Assembly: GCF_030272615.1 (NCBI RefSeq)
Contig: NC_081414.1
Coordinates: 528,097,137 to 528,161,136, forward strand
Direction: 5' to 3'
Source: Cryptomeria japonica
Taxonomy: Eukaryota > Streptophyta > Pinopsida > Cupressales > Cupressaceae
Length of the DNA: 64,000 bases
Both the position numbers and the translations under genes were made by a program. Positions 11,056-23,569 of this stretch are shown here, piece by piece (the first letter of the stretch is position 1; each line of letters opens with the position of its first letter). The notes under the pieces are model-generated. The model did not search any database and had not been told where the DNA came from. It saw only the letters and a list, made by a program, of their open reading frames with translations.

Positions 11056-11886
11056 TCTTTGATTTTGTCAATCCAGGATAGTCAAACTTGCCTAAAACAG
11101 TCTACAACGAGCATAAAATTGGTTATCATCACTCTAAGCATAAACAAATCTAAACAGTGCACTTCTGTCGTAGTGTTGCATGATTTTGTCGATCATCTTT
11201 CAGCTAGTTCAATCAACCATTTATCAAACTTAAGTCACTTAGATAACGTCTTACACAAGATAGATTGTTCCTAAAACCAGACTGAGTCTTAGTCACTTCT
11301 CTTAAATCAAACTACGTAACTTAGATAACCATCTTACACAAGATAAATCTTTCCTAAAACTAGCCTAAATCTTAATTTCTTCTCTCAATCGATACGTTAA
11401 ACAAACAACTAGCTTTAAATTTGATCTTGACTTCTGCATCACAAACAACTTTAGGTCACATCAGTCAATAAAAATGCCTTTTCAAACTAGAAGTTCTCAT
11501 AAGAAGGCTGTCGAGGGAAAAGGACAATCCTTTTTGTAGCGTCCTAAAATTGCGACACTTGCAATTTCGACCGCATTTGGGTCTTCACGATGGCGACGCA
11601 ACACGCAACCTGAATGGAGACCCCGAAACCTGCTTATGACACTGAAAACTGCATTTTCTTGCACCCTGCCTGAACCTCCTTTGCACCCTGCTGTCTCGGG
11701 AGGTGGGACCAGAGCGCCCAGCGCCCTGGTCCTTCAGGACGAGGGCGCCCAGCGCCCTGGTCCCTGGGTCCTATTTTGGGCCCGGTCTCTTTTGGACTTC
11801 GGGTCTTTATGTTTGCAAATTGGAAAATTGTCTTTCCTGGTCGGCCTAAGGTCGGGAAAATCAGTCTATCAGCCCTAATTGACAAG

Positions 11887-11894
11887 TATATAAA
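11887..11894 (+). promoter_or_regulatory. TATA box, B 5' LTR
   Basis: TATATAAA in the context ACAAGTATATAAACTAC, identical in all four B/C LTRs (18324, 44332 and 50896). It is the probable promoter. Confidence 0.7.
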
Positions 11895-12171
11895 CTACAT
11901 TTTCCTCTTTCATTCGACATGATGGAAAAGGCGTGGAAATTATACTCAAGCATTCAAGCATTCAAGCATTCCTTCAAGCAATTGATCATTTCAAGTCTCC
12001 ATTCAAGGCTAAGTGTTGCATTCAAGACAAGGATTCAACCATTGAAGAGGAGATCACATACTACATGCTACAACATACAACATACAACATCTATACCTTC
12101 GCACATAAGGATACAAACATCCTTACAACAAGAGACGAACAGATCCCCCTTCGTTTCGCGGATTTTTCGGA

Positions 12172-12199
12172 GGACCGTGGCGCTCGGGCGCCATCGTCC
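12172..12199 (+). other. Hairpin motif in the B LTR
   Basis: TGGCGC and GCGCCA form perfect arms around TCGG inside GGACCG...TCGTCC. A copy is at 18609-18636 in the other LTR, and related forms occur twice in the leader. Confidence 0.6.
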
Positions 12200-12577
12200 T
12201 GACAACTTTTGCTCAAATTTGCAGGACAGCGCCGTATCGACATTTTACTACTAATTCCAGGTCCGCAGCTTCATCCTATATCCCTATCTCAGTTTATAAG
12301 CGAATCTTTGTCACTTTCTATGCATTCCTAGCTTAATTCTTCTATGCACATTCTTTACAAAAGAGGGTAGCCTTGCTTTCTTAACCCTTGAAACTCATTT
12401 AGCATCCAATCTTGCATTGTGTGGGATTGGATCTTGTGGGTTTCAACCCCTCTTTTGAATGTAAAGTCTCTCCCCTAAGTGAAAACCATCAACCCTAGTG
12501 AATCTCCCTTCTCTCTCCTTGGAGTTGGAAGAGGGGAGAGCAACTAGGGTTCGATCGTGATTTTCCGCTTTACATTT

Positions 12578-12597
12578 TGGTGAACCCGACGTGAACA
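12578..12597 (+). other. Primer-binding site of element B
   Basis: TGGTGAACCCGACGTGAACA lies 3 bp after the LTR. The same site is used by C (45185) and, with one change, by E (58121). I could not assign the tRNA with confidence. Confidence 0.75.
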
Positions 12598-13754
12598 TCC
12601 TTTCTGATTATTCATGGTTAGATCTGAAAATTGGATTCTTTGATTACATTTCCATGTTGATCTTTTGCAAAATTTTAGAGGTGATTGCATAAAAACCCTA
12701 AATTTTCTTTTTAGTAATTGAACTTGCGAAATGTCTAAATGTTAATGCTTGTTTCAGATCTACCCTTCTATTACAAATTATCAATTCATATTTGTGCTTT
12801 AATTTTGAAAATTAAGTGGTTAAGTGTCAAAACCCTAATTTTTGAAACCCTCTTGATTCAACCTTTGTCCGACAATTTCACTGATCAAAACATCTCCAAA
12901 TCAGCTATAACTTTGGATTCCGCAATAAAATCACAATATCTTTCATCCCTGAAAATTTGGAAAAAAGTTGCGAGGACCGTGTGCACTCTGAGCGCCATCG
13001 TCCCCGACATTTTTTCTGAAATTTCGGGAGCTAGATCTTACTGTATTTTCCTGCTAAAATCCAGAATTTTGGCTGATTTTATCAAATCTAACACTTTCAA
13101 AATTACAGTCAAAGTTGGTCTTGTGATCGCTTGGATTAAGGCTTCTAAACATTCAAAAATCATTGAAATTGAAATTTTGTGTCAAAATTGTGTTCTTACT
13201 GTCCTAAATCTGAAAAGTGTGTTTACATTCATTCGAAATTTCAGTGCTTTATTCAAATTCTTGCAATTTGTGATCTTTGAAATTAAGTGCTTAATTACAA
13301 CAACTTTAATTTCTGCTTTCAAAATTGAATTTTGCGTGAAATTGAGTCAATTTTCAAATTTCAAAATTTGCATTGCTCTTGACATTCCCTCTAAAATCAT
13401 AAAATTCAAAATTTCAGTTTCCCTCTCTTTTTCAAAATTCAAATTTTGCATTTTTTCAACAATCTTGGTAGGGTTCAATTTTGAATTTGCAACTTTAATT
13501 TGGCCTATCTACAGATCGTAAAATCACTCAATTTTTTCAGATTAGCTTTAAAATCATCATACCTTTCATCCCTGCAAATTTCGAAAAAAGTTGCAAGGAC
13601 CGTGTTGCACTCCGAGCGCCACGGTCCTGGACATTTTTTCTGAAATTTCGGGAGATTGTCCTGATTGTATTTAACAGCTTAAATCTGGAAGATTGGCTGA
13701 TTTTACTGAAAATTGCTACCTCTAAATTCAAAACTTTCTCTCTCTCTCTAGTGC
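12598..13754 (+). other. Untranslated leader of element B
   Basis: About 1.15 kb with no gag-like frame; the open frame at 12739-13521 is AT-rich low-complexity, and its partner in C is not conserved in length. A block of about 130 bp occurs twice (12890-13040 and 13530-13690), each copy carrying the GGACCGTG hairpin (12974-13003 and 13596-13628). Confidence 0.65.
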
Positions 13755-16700
13755 ATGAGTTTTACAACAATAAGCCCTACTTACACTATTCCCGTTAGAC
13801 GAAGCCGTAGAATTAAGTCCTTCCAAGGTTTAATTACTGAGGAGATGGAACCTAATTTGAATGGTCTTTTTAACGAGGACATGGGTAATTCCTCTAATCC
13901 TCTTAATGATGAAGAAGCTCTCCATGAGGTTTCTGTAGAACAACTTTCAAAATTGGATAACCAATTTGACAATTTTCGACAGTGGATGTCTCAAGAATAC
14001 CCTGATAGTCAAGCTCTTCCTTTAATTGAGGGTCTAAAACGTATGCTTCAAAGTGATAAGAATGGAATTGATATTTTGCGTGGTATTGCACACATTGTGG
14101 GTTCGAATGTGATGCCTATGAAGAGTTGTGCCGAAACCTTAGGTTATACACAACCTCCTACACAAGTCAATCATTCTATTCCTTTGATGACTTCTATTGC
14201 TAGCGTACCTACCTTTACATCAAACATAATGGCTACTTCTATACGAGACATTCCCCCTGTGATCACTAGTCATGGGGGCAATCCTCCCTCTTCTTCAATT
14301 AACCCTATTCCTTCATTTAATCCGATTTCTTCATTCATTCCTTCAATGAGTGTCCCTATTATATCTCCACAAATGAACATGACGCAAGGGGGCAATTCAT
14401 TTAACCCTTCCATTCCTCCTTGTAGTGTTCCTCCTGTCCAATCATCTCCTATGACTAATTATCATAGAGTCCCACCACCTTACTCTTTACCTTCTTTCAA
14501 TAACATAACACCTCCATCTCAATCTAATACATCTAATATGAACTCTTCGACTGAAGCAACCATTAACAATCTTGCACAAACTGTCTCTTCTTTACAGCAA
14601 CAAATTGCCTCTATGAATCAATCTAAGTTTAGTGTGCCACATTTGATGTTGCGAGCCCACTTTCTCTTGACATTGTTCGAGCTATCCCTCCTAAACATGT
14701 TGAAATTCCGCATTTGGAGCTTTATAATGGTAAAGGTGATCCTCTAACACATGTTAAGACTTTTCAAACAATATGTACTGATTTTGCTTATGACCAAAGG
14801 TTGCTTGCAAAATTGTTTACTAGAACATTAAGAGACAAAGCCCTACAATGGTATTGCTCGTTGCCTTCCTATTCTATTACTTCTTTCGAACAACTTGCAA
14901 ATGCTTTCATTCAACAATTTCAAAACAATATAAGTCCTAAAGTTACTTTGATTGATTTAATGCATTGTAAACAAGGTGTTAAAGAAAAGGTGACTGATTT
15001 CATTGGTAGATATAAGCATTTGTATGCTCAAATTTCTTTTCCAGTGCCTGACAATGATATTCAAAGAATCTTTATTTCTAATTTACAAAAAGATATTCGA
15101 GACAAACTTCTGTTTTCTGAGTTTACTTCTTTCCAACAGTTGTGTGCAACTCTTCACAATTATCAACTGACTGTGAGTCAAATGGAACGATCACATCCTA
15201 TGGCTCCGAGTGATAAGGGTGATAGCAGTCAACAACCATTTGGGAAGTTTAAACCGAACAGAGATTCCATCAAATTCAATGAAAACATCATCAACAACAA
15301 TGTGAATGCAGCATCAGGTGTGCCTCCTATTTCTAAATTTTTCAAGAAAGAAAGAAAGTATACTCCTTTGAATGAATCATTACATAGTATTATGAATAAG
15401 TTATTGGAACAAAATGTGCTTACTCTTCCTCCTATAAGGCAAATTGATCCTGCAAAGATTACTTCACCTTATTTTGATAACAAAGCTTTTTGTCAATTTC
15501 ATCGTCAGCCTGGGCATGATACTGAAAAATGTTTTTCTTTAAAGGGTAAAATTCAAGATTTGATTGATAATAATACTATCTCTGTTTCTAGAGTGAATGA
15601 TAAAGGCAACACATCTGTAGCTCCTCCTAACCAAAATCTTTAGATTTTCACTGATCCATTACCTTCTCATACCTCTAATGCAATTGAGGCTAATGATTCC
15701 TCTCTCTCATCTGATGGTCTTGTGTCTATGACTCCGAATGTGATTAACTTTGTAGAGCAGCAAGAAAACCCTAAAGAACCTTCCATCACATTTGATTCCA
15801 GTGAAACCATTAGGGCACCTGATGGTCCTTTATACATAGTTGCAAAAGTCAAGAATACACCTTGCCGTGGAGTGCTTATTGATCCTTCGTGCATGGTTAA
15901 TGTTATTACTGAAGAATTTCTTTTTACTTTGCAATTGAATCAAGTGATATATGACAAAACAGATGTGATTGTGAAATTATTTGATGCATTTTCTTCTCCT
16001 GCAATTGGTTCTATTACATTGCCTATTGAGGTCCATAACAAATCCCTTGATGTGAACTTTGCTATTATTCCATCTTCCGAACAATTTCGTGTGAAGCTTG
16101 GCTATCCTTGGCTATCTTCCATGAAAGCTATTGCTTCTCCTATACATAAGTGTTTGAAATTTCCCCATAATGGTGAAGTTTTTACTGTCAATCATAGTCT
16201 TTTTAAACCAGCTGAAAGAACCTCTAGTGTTCCTATTGATTACTTTTGGCCTAAACAATTCCAATCTCTTCCCCCGCGAAGTGATCATCTTTTCAAATCT
16301 TATCAAAAATGGAAAACAGATATGATCCTATCTTTAAGTGAACCTAGAACACCTAAACTTGATATTCCTATCGTTCTTGAGAAGGAAGTTCTTCCTTTGA
16401 AAGATAAAACTAATGTCTTTCCTCAAGAAGATTCTCAACCCATTCCTATGGATGTGACTATGTCTATGCCTAATAAACCTCCTAAAAGTAGACCTATCCC
16501 TCCTCGTCATGATGGACTTGGTCTTCTTCCTAAACCAAATATTCCTCCTTTATATGGAGCAGTTCATCCTCCTTCCTTTTATAGAGAGAAGAGACCTCCT
16601 TCTTCTCCTATTTTCCAGCCTAAGAGACCACAACCTAAACACCCAAGTGATAAGGATGAGAACATTCCTCCTCCTCAATCTTCTCCACTTCCTACTAAGA

Positions 16701-17200
16701 CTAGACGAAATCGTTCTGCACGTGAACGCCGACGAAAGCATCGTCTTAGAGCTCAAGCAGCTGCTTCTCAAACTTTGCAATCTCCAAAAACACCTTCAAC
16801 AAGCATTATTCCATTTTCTCCTCAGCCGACGATTGAGCCGAAATCTCCTAAACATAAGATGCATGATGGTCTTGATCTTGTGCGATTTAAAGATCCTATT
16901 TTTATAAATCTTGATGATGATATAGATGAAAATTTTATGCATGATGAAAATGTTACTTCTCTTGCTTCTGATAGTGAATATGAACTTGTTGATATTGATA
17001 ACCATTTATCTAATGAATTTTCTAAAGCACTTATCCTAGCTCCTAGACAAGAACAATGTGACTCGGTACATGAACATAGCCCTTGTTTGGATCTTGTGAT
17101 AGCTCCATCTGCTGTGTTGAATGTTCCTCCTCTAGTGTGTTCCCTGCCTTCCCGAAACATTGATCAGCAAGATCGGGGGGTAGATGACGTGCTAGACTAG
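13755..17200 (+). pseudogene. B gag-protease polyprotein, one frameshift and one stop
   Basis: Starts MSFTTISPTYTIPVRRSRR. A proline/serine/asparagine-rich region runs to about 14640; then comes a Ty3-type Gag domain (LELYNGKGDPLTHVKTFQTI, 14714-15190) and a one-knuckle motif (FCQFHRQPGHDTEKC) near 15485. A protease-like fold follows at 15830-16190 (GVLIDPSCMVNVI then KLGYPWL), where the catalytic D-S/T-G reads D-P-S. A proline-rich basic stretch and an acidic tail follow to 17200. Against C, one C is lost near 14638 (frameshift) and CAG became TAG at 15641. No RT or integrase is present. Confidence 0.85.
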
Positions 17201-17939
17201 TTACATTAGCATAGCAGATTCTCTCCTCCTCTCTTGTGTTAATTCTTCTATATGTTATTCTCATTCTTCTATTTGTTGTCCTTAGTGTTGTCTACTTGAG
17301 GACGATGCAAAGCATTGAGATCTCTCGATCTCTCTCACGTTGACTCAAAAGACACATGTGTTCCCTTCTTCTAGGTGACCTTCCTTGATTGGGGAATGAA
17401 GAACAATTATGCATACATACATATGATATACATGAATTATCATACAGCATACTGACCCCGAGCAAAGCGAAGTCACCTTGTGCTTTGTGTTTTGTGTCTA
17501 TTATCCTTGGGCTTATCTCACACTTGGGGGCTAAATCCTTGCGATAACGTGCTCCTTTCTCATTTCTTATATGTATCACTACCTTAAAGCAATCACCCCC
17601 GGTGAGGCATGTGCGATCGCTTTAACGTAGGGGGGCATACATCCCGTTCATATCTTTTCAAGATACTTGAAAATTTCTTGACAAATTTAACCTTGCCTTG
17701 AAAATTTTTGATATCTTTCTTGCATGACTCATAGTGAGGGAACCTTACTACTGATAGTCATGGTTCTCCCTCGTGATCTTCCCTTTTACTTTGTCAATCG
17801 AAGTCGTAAGATCCTTAGTCCATTGGGGGCTTGGTGTATCTTGCCTCCTTGACGTGGTGAAAGTTTTTCAATATTGTTTCCTTGTACTTTACCGGAAGTA
17901 TGAGCGTACGCTTATACTCCCGCTAAAGTGGGGGCTAAA
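17201..17939 (+). other. 3' untranslated region and polypurine tract of element B
   Basis: Non-coding and closely matched by 49801-50544 in C. It ends in AAAGTGGGGGCTAAA (17925-17939), the polypurine tract next to the 3' LTR. Confidence 0.7.
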
Positions 17940-18111
17940 TGTAGCGTCCTAAAATTGTGACACTTGCAATTTCGACCGCATTTGGGTCTTCATGATGGCG
18001 ACGCAACATGCAACCTGAATGGAGACCCCGAAACCTGCTTATGACACTGAAAACTGCATTTTCTTGCACCCTGGCCTGAACCTCCTTTGCACCCTGCTGT
18101 CCTGGGAGGTG

Positions 18112-18206
18112 GGACCAGAGCGCCCAGCGCCCTGGTCCTTCAGGACCAGGGCACCCAGCACCCTGGTCCCCCAGGACCATGGCGCCCAGCGCCCTGGTCC
18201 CTGGGT
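18112..18206 (+). repeat. 31-bp GC-rich minisatellite, three units
   Basis: Unit GGACCAGGGCGCCCAGCGCC followed by CTGGTCC and a short C/T run. Its arms GGACCAGGG and CCCTGGTCC are perfectly complementary. Copy number in the four LTRs: two (11708), three (here), five (44047), two (50717). Confidence 0.8.
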
Positions 18207-18323
18207 CCTATTTTGGGCCCGGTCTCTTTTGGACTTCGGGTCTTTATGTTTGCAAATTGGAAAATTGTCTTTCCTGGTCAGCCTAAGGTCGGGAAAATCA
18301 GTCTATCAGCCCTAATTGACAAG

Positions 18324-18331
18324 TATATAAA
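18324..18331 (+). promoter_or_regulatory. TATA box, B 3' LTR
   Basis: TATATAAA, same context as in the 5' LTR. Confidence 0.65.
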
Positions 18332-21167
18332 CTACATTTTCCTCTTTCATTCGACATGATGGAAAAGGCATGGAAATTATACTCAAGTATTCAAGCATTC
18401 AAGCATTCCTTCAAGCAATTGATCATTTCAAGTCTCCATTCAAGGCTAAGTGTTGCATTCAAGACAAGGATTCAACCATTAAAGAGGAGATCACATACTA
18501 CATGCTACAACATACAACATACAACATCTATACCTTCGCACATAAGGATACAAACATCCTTACAACAAGAGACGAACAGATCCCCCTTCGTTTCGCGGAT
18601 TTTTCGGAGGACCGTGGCGCTCGGGCGCCATCGTCCTGACAACTTTTGCTCAAATTTGCAGGACAGCGCCATATCGACATTTTACTACTAATTCCAGGTC
18701 CGCAGCTTCATCCTATATCCCTATCTCAGTTTATAAGCGAATCTTTGTCACTTTCTATGCATTCCTAGCTTAATTCTTCTATGCACATTCTTTACAAAAG
18801 AGGGTAGCCTTGCTTTCTTAACCCTTGAAACTCATTTAGCATCCAATCTTGCATTGTGTGGGATTGGATCTTGTGGGTTTCAACCCCTCTTTTGAATGTA
18901 AAGTCTCTCCCCTAAGTGAAAACCATCAACCCTAGTGAATCTCCCTTCTCTCTCCTTGGAGTTGGAAGAGGGGAGAGCAACTAGGGTTCGATCGCGATTT
19001 TCCGCTTTACACTTTTCATATCAAAATAATCTATTTTACGTCAAGGATCCTCTCACTGATAAACCTTCATCATCAGATGTACCAATTTATGATCAGTCCT
19101 TGTATCCCACTATATTTGGAACAAAACAAGAAATACAAGTTGCTAAACACAAAACTTATGACGATATCAGTATCCATTATACCGACAGTGATTCCTTATC
19201 AAGTGAATCTGAAGCCTCTGAACCTCCATAAACTGATATACATAAATGACAAAAAGATAAAGATTTCTGAAAAATGATGAAGGTTATCATGGCTAGAGAA
19301 AAAGAAGACTATTTTCTAGAACTAGCAAAGCAAGGAGCTAAACTTCCTACTGGTTATAATTTTGAGGCCCTCATCACTAAAGAGGAAGAGACACCATTAG
19401 CAATTGTAAACAAACAATTAGAAGCGTTATGAACCGAGATCACAGAACTGAAAAACAAGGATAAATCACCAAAACAATATTATTTGGACACAATATGCCC
19501 ATTTCCATTTGACAAAAACATTTACATGTCTCCATTTTCTTCACGAGTGGAGATCCCAAACTTTGAAAAATATGATGGTAACTCAGATGCCCAAGACCAT
19601 ATCAGATAATTTTATGCTTTATGTATGGAGTTCATGCACGACCGAACGTATCTCATGCGCCTTTTCCGGAGAAGTTTAGGGGGGCAAGCTATGGAATGGT
19701 TCTAAAGTCTACCTATGTGAATAATTTTTTTTGAAGAATTAATCCAGCTATTTCTACAACAATAATCCTATAACATTCATCACCCAGTCACTATGATAGA
19801 GCTTTGCAATACCAAACAGAAAACAGGAGAGCCCTTTCTCACTTTTCTCCAACGATGGAGAAAGATGTTCTCTAGATATTCACGACCTATTCCAGATTCT
19901 GAAAAGATGGATATCTTCATCAACAACTTAATCCCTAAATTTAAATACAGTATCCAAATACAAGAATATCCCTCATTCAATAAAATGATAGGCAGTGCCC
20001 TCAGAATGGAAGATGTGCTTATAAAGAAAGGAGATATCTCACTTTTGAAAGAAACACAACAAGCCTCTAGCTCCAAAGAAAAGAACAAATATTGGAAATA
20101 TGGCAAAGACTGCAACAAAAACGTTGTTAATGATGGAGTGGTAGACACTGTTAAAGAAAAATCAAAATCCACGATATTTAACTTGGCTAGTGGCACGCAA
20201 GCACTCAAAGCAACTGAAACCGCAACAGAAAATCCTCTGAAGAAAGTAAAAGAATGGTATAAATAGAAACCTTGGCTTTCGAAACCTAAACGCAACATCA
20301 CTCCTCTGGAGGAATCATACGAATCCGCTTTCAGAACTTTATTGGCAAACGATCTGATCACCTTACCAAAACAATTCTAGGCCATATGATCTGGAAGTTA
20401 AACCAAAATGGTGGAGAGAGAATGAATACTACGACTACCATCGAAACAAAGGTCATAACACAAATAATTGCATGAATCTTAAACATGAGATTCAAGATCT
20501 CATTGACGCTGGCAAAATTGTTGTTGGAAATCACAAAACTAATATTGATCACAAAGCTTTTAAAGATCTCTTACCTGTTTATGCACAAGGTGATTCTTCA
20601 AAGTCAAAAGGAGGTGCCAAAGTTAATTACACTTATACCAACAATGACAATGTGATCAGCATGATTGAGTCTTCCCAACCTGAATATTGCAATGTGATTA
20701 TAATCAAAGATAAACAAAACAAATCACAAAATGCAAATGCTATGACCCGCGCTCAAAAGAAAGTCACTCTCCAAGGAGCTAGTTCTTCAACTCCTGCTCA
20801 AACAACATCAAACCTACCAACCTCATCAAACAAACAAATAGATACATTTGCTAAATTTAAACAGCTAACTTCATCATCATCCTTTGGATATAGCATTGTC
20901 GAACAACTGAAAAGAACGAATGCTCAAATCTCCATCTTTGAATTGCTCAAAATCTCTTTTTCTCATAAAGAGATCCTGGACAAAGCGTTGCTCACAACTA
21001 ATATCCCAAAAGATTTAGATATCGATCGGTTTCAATTTATGGTGGGTCACCTGACTTCACCTTATTATCTCACTTTCTTTGAAGAAGATGACAACTCACT
21101 AAATCACCCACATAACCATCCATTGCACATTGAAGCTATGATCCATAAACACTAAGTTAAACGTGTT

Positions 21168-22457
21168 TTGATAGATGGAGGCGTTGGGTTGAATATTTGT
21201 ACCTATAATTTGCTTACACAGCTGGGCTTTTCTAAAAATGTCATTGATCCGACTAAGAAAATAACAATCAAAGCTTATGATGAAGAAGAAAGAACCTCTA
21301 AAGTTTTGGTACTCTTACCAATCAGAGTAGGACTTGTAGAAAAGGATGTTATTTTCCAGGTGCTCGATCTTCCTCTGTCATACAACATCTTACTGGGTAG
21401 GCCATGGATTCATGAAATGAAGGTAGTTCCATCTACATATCATGAGTGCTTAAAATTTCCTTATAACGGGGTTGAAGTCAATATTCTTGTTGATACAAAC
21501 TCCCCCTGTAATGCATTGACAAAGAGTGTCGATATCTTTGTGCCTCATAATAGAGAAGCGTCTACAGCTGAAAGTTCAGAAACCTTGATGAAGGACTTAG
21601 AAAAGAAATTAAAAATCATAGATACTGGCATGGATGGATACAAGATAGAACCAGTACTTTCACTCATTTCTCTTCCTCCATCACCCAGACAATCAGGAAA
21701 ACCATCAAAGGTTATGAAGCCACAGACTTCCACTCCAAATGTCATATATGACAGTCTCTTTGTACAATCCTCTACTTCCCTTGTAGATGAAATAGAAGAG
21801 GATGTTGTTCTCAAATGGATTTTCAAAGAAGATAGTGAAAATAAAGAAGTAAGACATTGTGATATTTCTCCGACACAATATGGCCTAGGATATAAAATGA
21901 TTCAACACATGGGATATTCAGGTACTGGTTCTCTGGGAAAAAATAAAGAAGGTATTATTGAACCCATTTTTCTACAAACAAAGTCTGCAAATGACAAAGC
22001 TAGACTAGGATACAATCCAGGAAAGACATCAGACCAAAAACATGCTTCTAATTCTAAGTGGAAGAAAAAGACACTGCCTTCACTATCACAAGAAGTAAAC
22101 ACTCAACAAACTCAAGAAGAGTATGAAAAAGAACAAAAAGAAATGACAATCAAGAGAGAGGAAACAGTTAGTACTCAAGTCCCAATGGTATCAGCTACAA
22201 CATTACAAGGAGTAGAAGTCCCAAAGGATATGAGAGAAGAGGTAGAAAGAATCAGAGAATTGTTTGCACCACTGAAAATTCTAGTCACATACACTGGTAG
22301 ACAACAAGTAGATGATTCAGAAACTGACTCAAACAAGTATGAATGGGGTCCAGATCATCTCTCAGATACATCTAGTACAGAAACTCCAGAAGAGTCCAAT
22401 GATATCACATATGACATACAAGGGCTGATATGCTTAAAACTACAAACGAAGATATAA
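21168..22457 (+). pseudogene. A protease and G-patch region
   Basis: An open frame of 429 codons. The start holds the Tat-type protease motif LIDGGVGLNIC (catalytic Asp at about 21174) and the second signature SYNILLGRPWIHEM near 21390. After a charged linker, about 21878-22020 encodes a G-patch-like stretch (LGYKMIQHMGYSGTGSLG) with the Gly spacing of that RNA-binding domain. The rest is a charged linker. The upstream stop at 21153 and downstream frame breaks separate it from gag and RT, so it is a remnant although this segment is open. Homologous G-patch segments sit between protease and RT in some plant and betaretroviral polyproteins. Confidence 0.75.
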
Positions 22458-23560
22458 TAAATCAGACTAAAAAGATAGGCGGACGATGAACAAAAGCTAA
22501 AAGAAGGAAGGACACAATAAAATTATTTACCTACTATGTCTGTCTCTAATAGGATAGAACAAATCAGGTATGGCACTACACAAGAAGAATTGGAAGCTAC
22601 AGAAACATAATCAGTCATTAGTGCAGAAGAAGTTGAATGGAGTAGAAGACAGAAATTCATAGAACCACTAAGGTTATGTCAACAGGTATGTCAAATACAA
22701 GTGATAAATGAACTAAATCACGAAGGAACTTACAGAATCAAAGATGTAGGTATTGACACTATACATAAATTCACTCAATCACTTGAAGAAGAGTCGGAAG
22801 CTTCTTCTTATGACTTTGATGACTCCAATAACAGTCTTATTGATGATAATACCTATTCAGCATCAAACTCTGACTCCTATGTCATGGATGTCGAGAATCT
22901 ATCTACTAATCTTGTTATTTTCGAACCACGCTATGTAGTCCATTATGGCGTAGAAAATGGTGCTACGAGTAGGTCTATTGGATTTGGTCAACTAAATATT
23001 AACATGCACTTCAATGATCATGTTGTAACTATTCCTGGTCTTGAGACATTTACGCAAGGTAGTCTTCTAGAACTCGACTTGTCGTTCTGAAGTTATGATG
23101 ATAATACCATGAACTCTCTCAAACCTATCCAAACTTTATCCTTGGTACATCCTGAATTAATTGACTTTAGTCTCCAAAACCAACCCATGAATGTACCTAT
23201 CTTTGCCAATGATTATACATTAGCCTACTACCTCAATGTAGTTGAACCAATGGACTCTTCCACCAGAAAACATAATGAGAACATGACTGAAATAGATATC
23301 AAGTATCTTAGTCACAAAAATCAAAAGAAGAAAAATAAAAGATCCGACAGTGAAAACCACATTGTGGTGGTGTTAGAATCAAAAAGAGAAAAAATAAAGG
23401 ACATACCTAAGGGTGAAAACCTCTCTGAGGCACCTGAAGGTGAGATACTTGATATACTGCCAAGTCATTTTCAAGAGAGGTCTTCTATATTGATTGAACC
23501 AACTCAACCAGTAAATATTGGGAGTCAAGAGACACCACATATCATTCACTTAGCTCAATT
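22458..23560 (+). pseudogene. A polyprotein linker between protease and RT
   Basis: Broken coding, with an open part at 22701-23090 and another from 23109. It is rich in acidic and serine residues with no domain recognised. Position and composition fit the variable spacer of Tat-lineage polyproteins. Confidence 0.55.
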
Positions 23561-23569
23561 ATTATTAGC

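Larger units (their letters stand above)
9329..11473 (+). other. Long untranslated leader of element A
   Basis: About 2.1 kb between the primer-binding site and the gag ATG with no convincing reading frame. It contains scattered CGTACG motifs at 9427-9520, a moderately GC-rich part at 9830-10440 with no recognised coding, a 38-bp tandem repeat (10539-10700) and a 22-bp-period motif array (10745-11055). Long structured leaders are usual in Tat-lineage elements. Confidence 0.7.
11535..12574 (+). repeat. 5' LTR of element B
   Basis: 1,040 bp, TGTAGCGTCC to CCGCTTTACA. It contains two units of a 31-bp GC-rich minisatellite (11708-11770), a TATA box, an AAGCATTC-type short tandem near 11950 and a 28-bp hairpin at 12172-12199. 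Confidence 0.92.
11535..19011 (+). mobile_element. Element B: non-autonomous gag-pro retrotransposon inside the A gag
   Basis: LTRs at 11535-12574 and 17940-19011 (both TGTAGCGTCC to TTTACA), primer-binding site at 12578 and polypurine tract at 17925-17939. The duplication CTTTT is at 11530-11534 and 19012-19016. The interior encodes only gag and a protease-like domain. Its LTRs are nearly identical apart from one extra minisatellite unit, so it is young. Element C is a second copy of the family, with about 90 percent identity by eye. Confidence 0.92.
17940..19011 (+). repeat. 3' LTR of element B
   Basis: 1,072 bp; matches the 5' LTR with few substitutions, but has three minisatellite units instead of two (18112-18206). 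Confidence 0.92.
11474..21160 (+). pseudogene. A gag, split by element B
   Basis: The ATG at 11474 opens 20 codons that end at 11534, where B begins; coding resumes at 19017 in the same codon once B and one copy of CTTTT are removed. The part after B holds a gag N-terminal region, the capsid-like domain at about 19540-20050 (MIELCNTKQKTGEPFLTFLQ from 19794) and a zinc knuckle near 20430-20470 (DYHRNKGHNTNNC) whose first Cys is Tyr. Stops near 19231, 19432, 19608 and 19705 and a stop near 21153 break it. Intact, it would form the retrotransposon particle. Confidence 0.8.

Noticed and set aside
12739-13521. 260-codon frame in the B leader
   Set aside because: Low-complexity, AT-rich, contains the repeated hairpin block, and the C copy is truncated and divergent.
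16509-16907. Frames in other phases and on the minus strand within B gag-pro (and the same region of C)
   Set aside because: Shadows of the real polyprotein frame; biased leucine/arginine composition from codon shift.
18935-19231. 98-codon frame beginning in the B LTR
   Set aside because: A chance fusion of LTR sequence with the resumed A gag frame across the insertion boundary at 19011.
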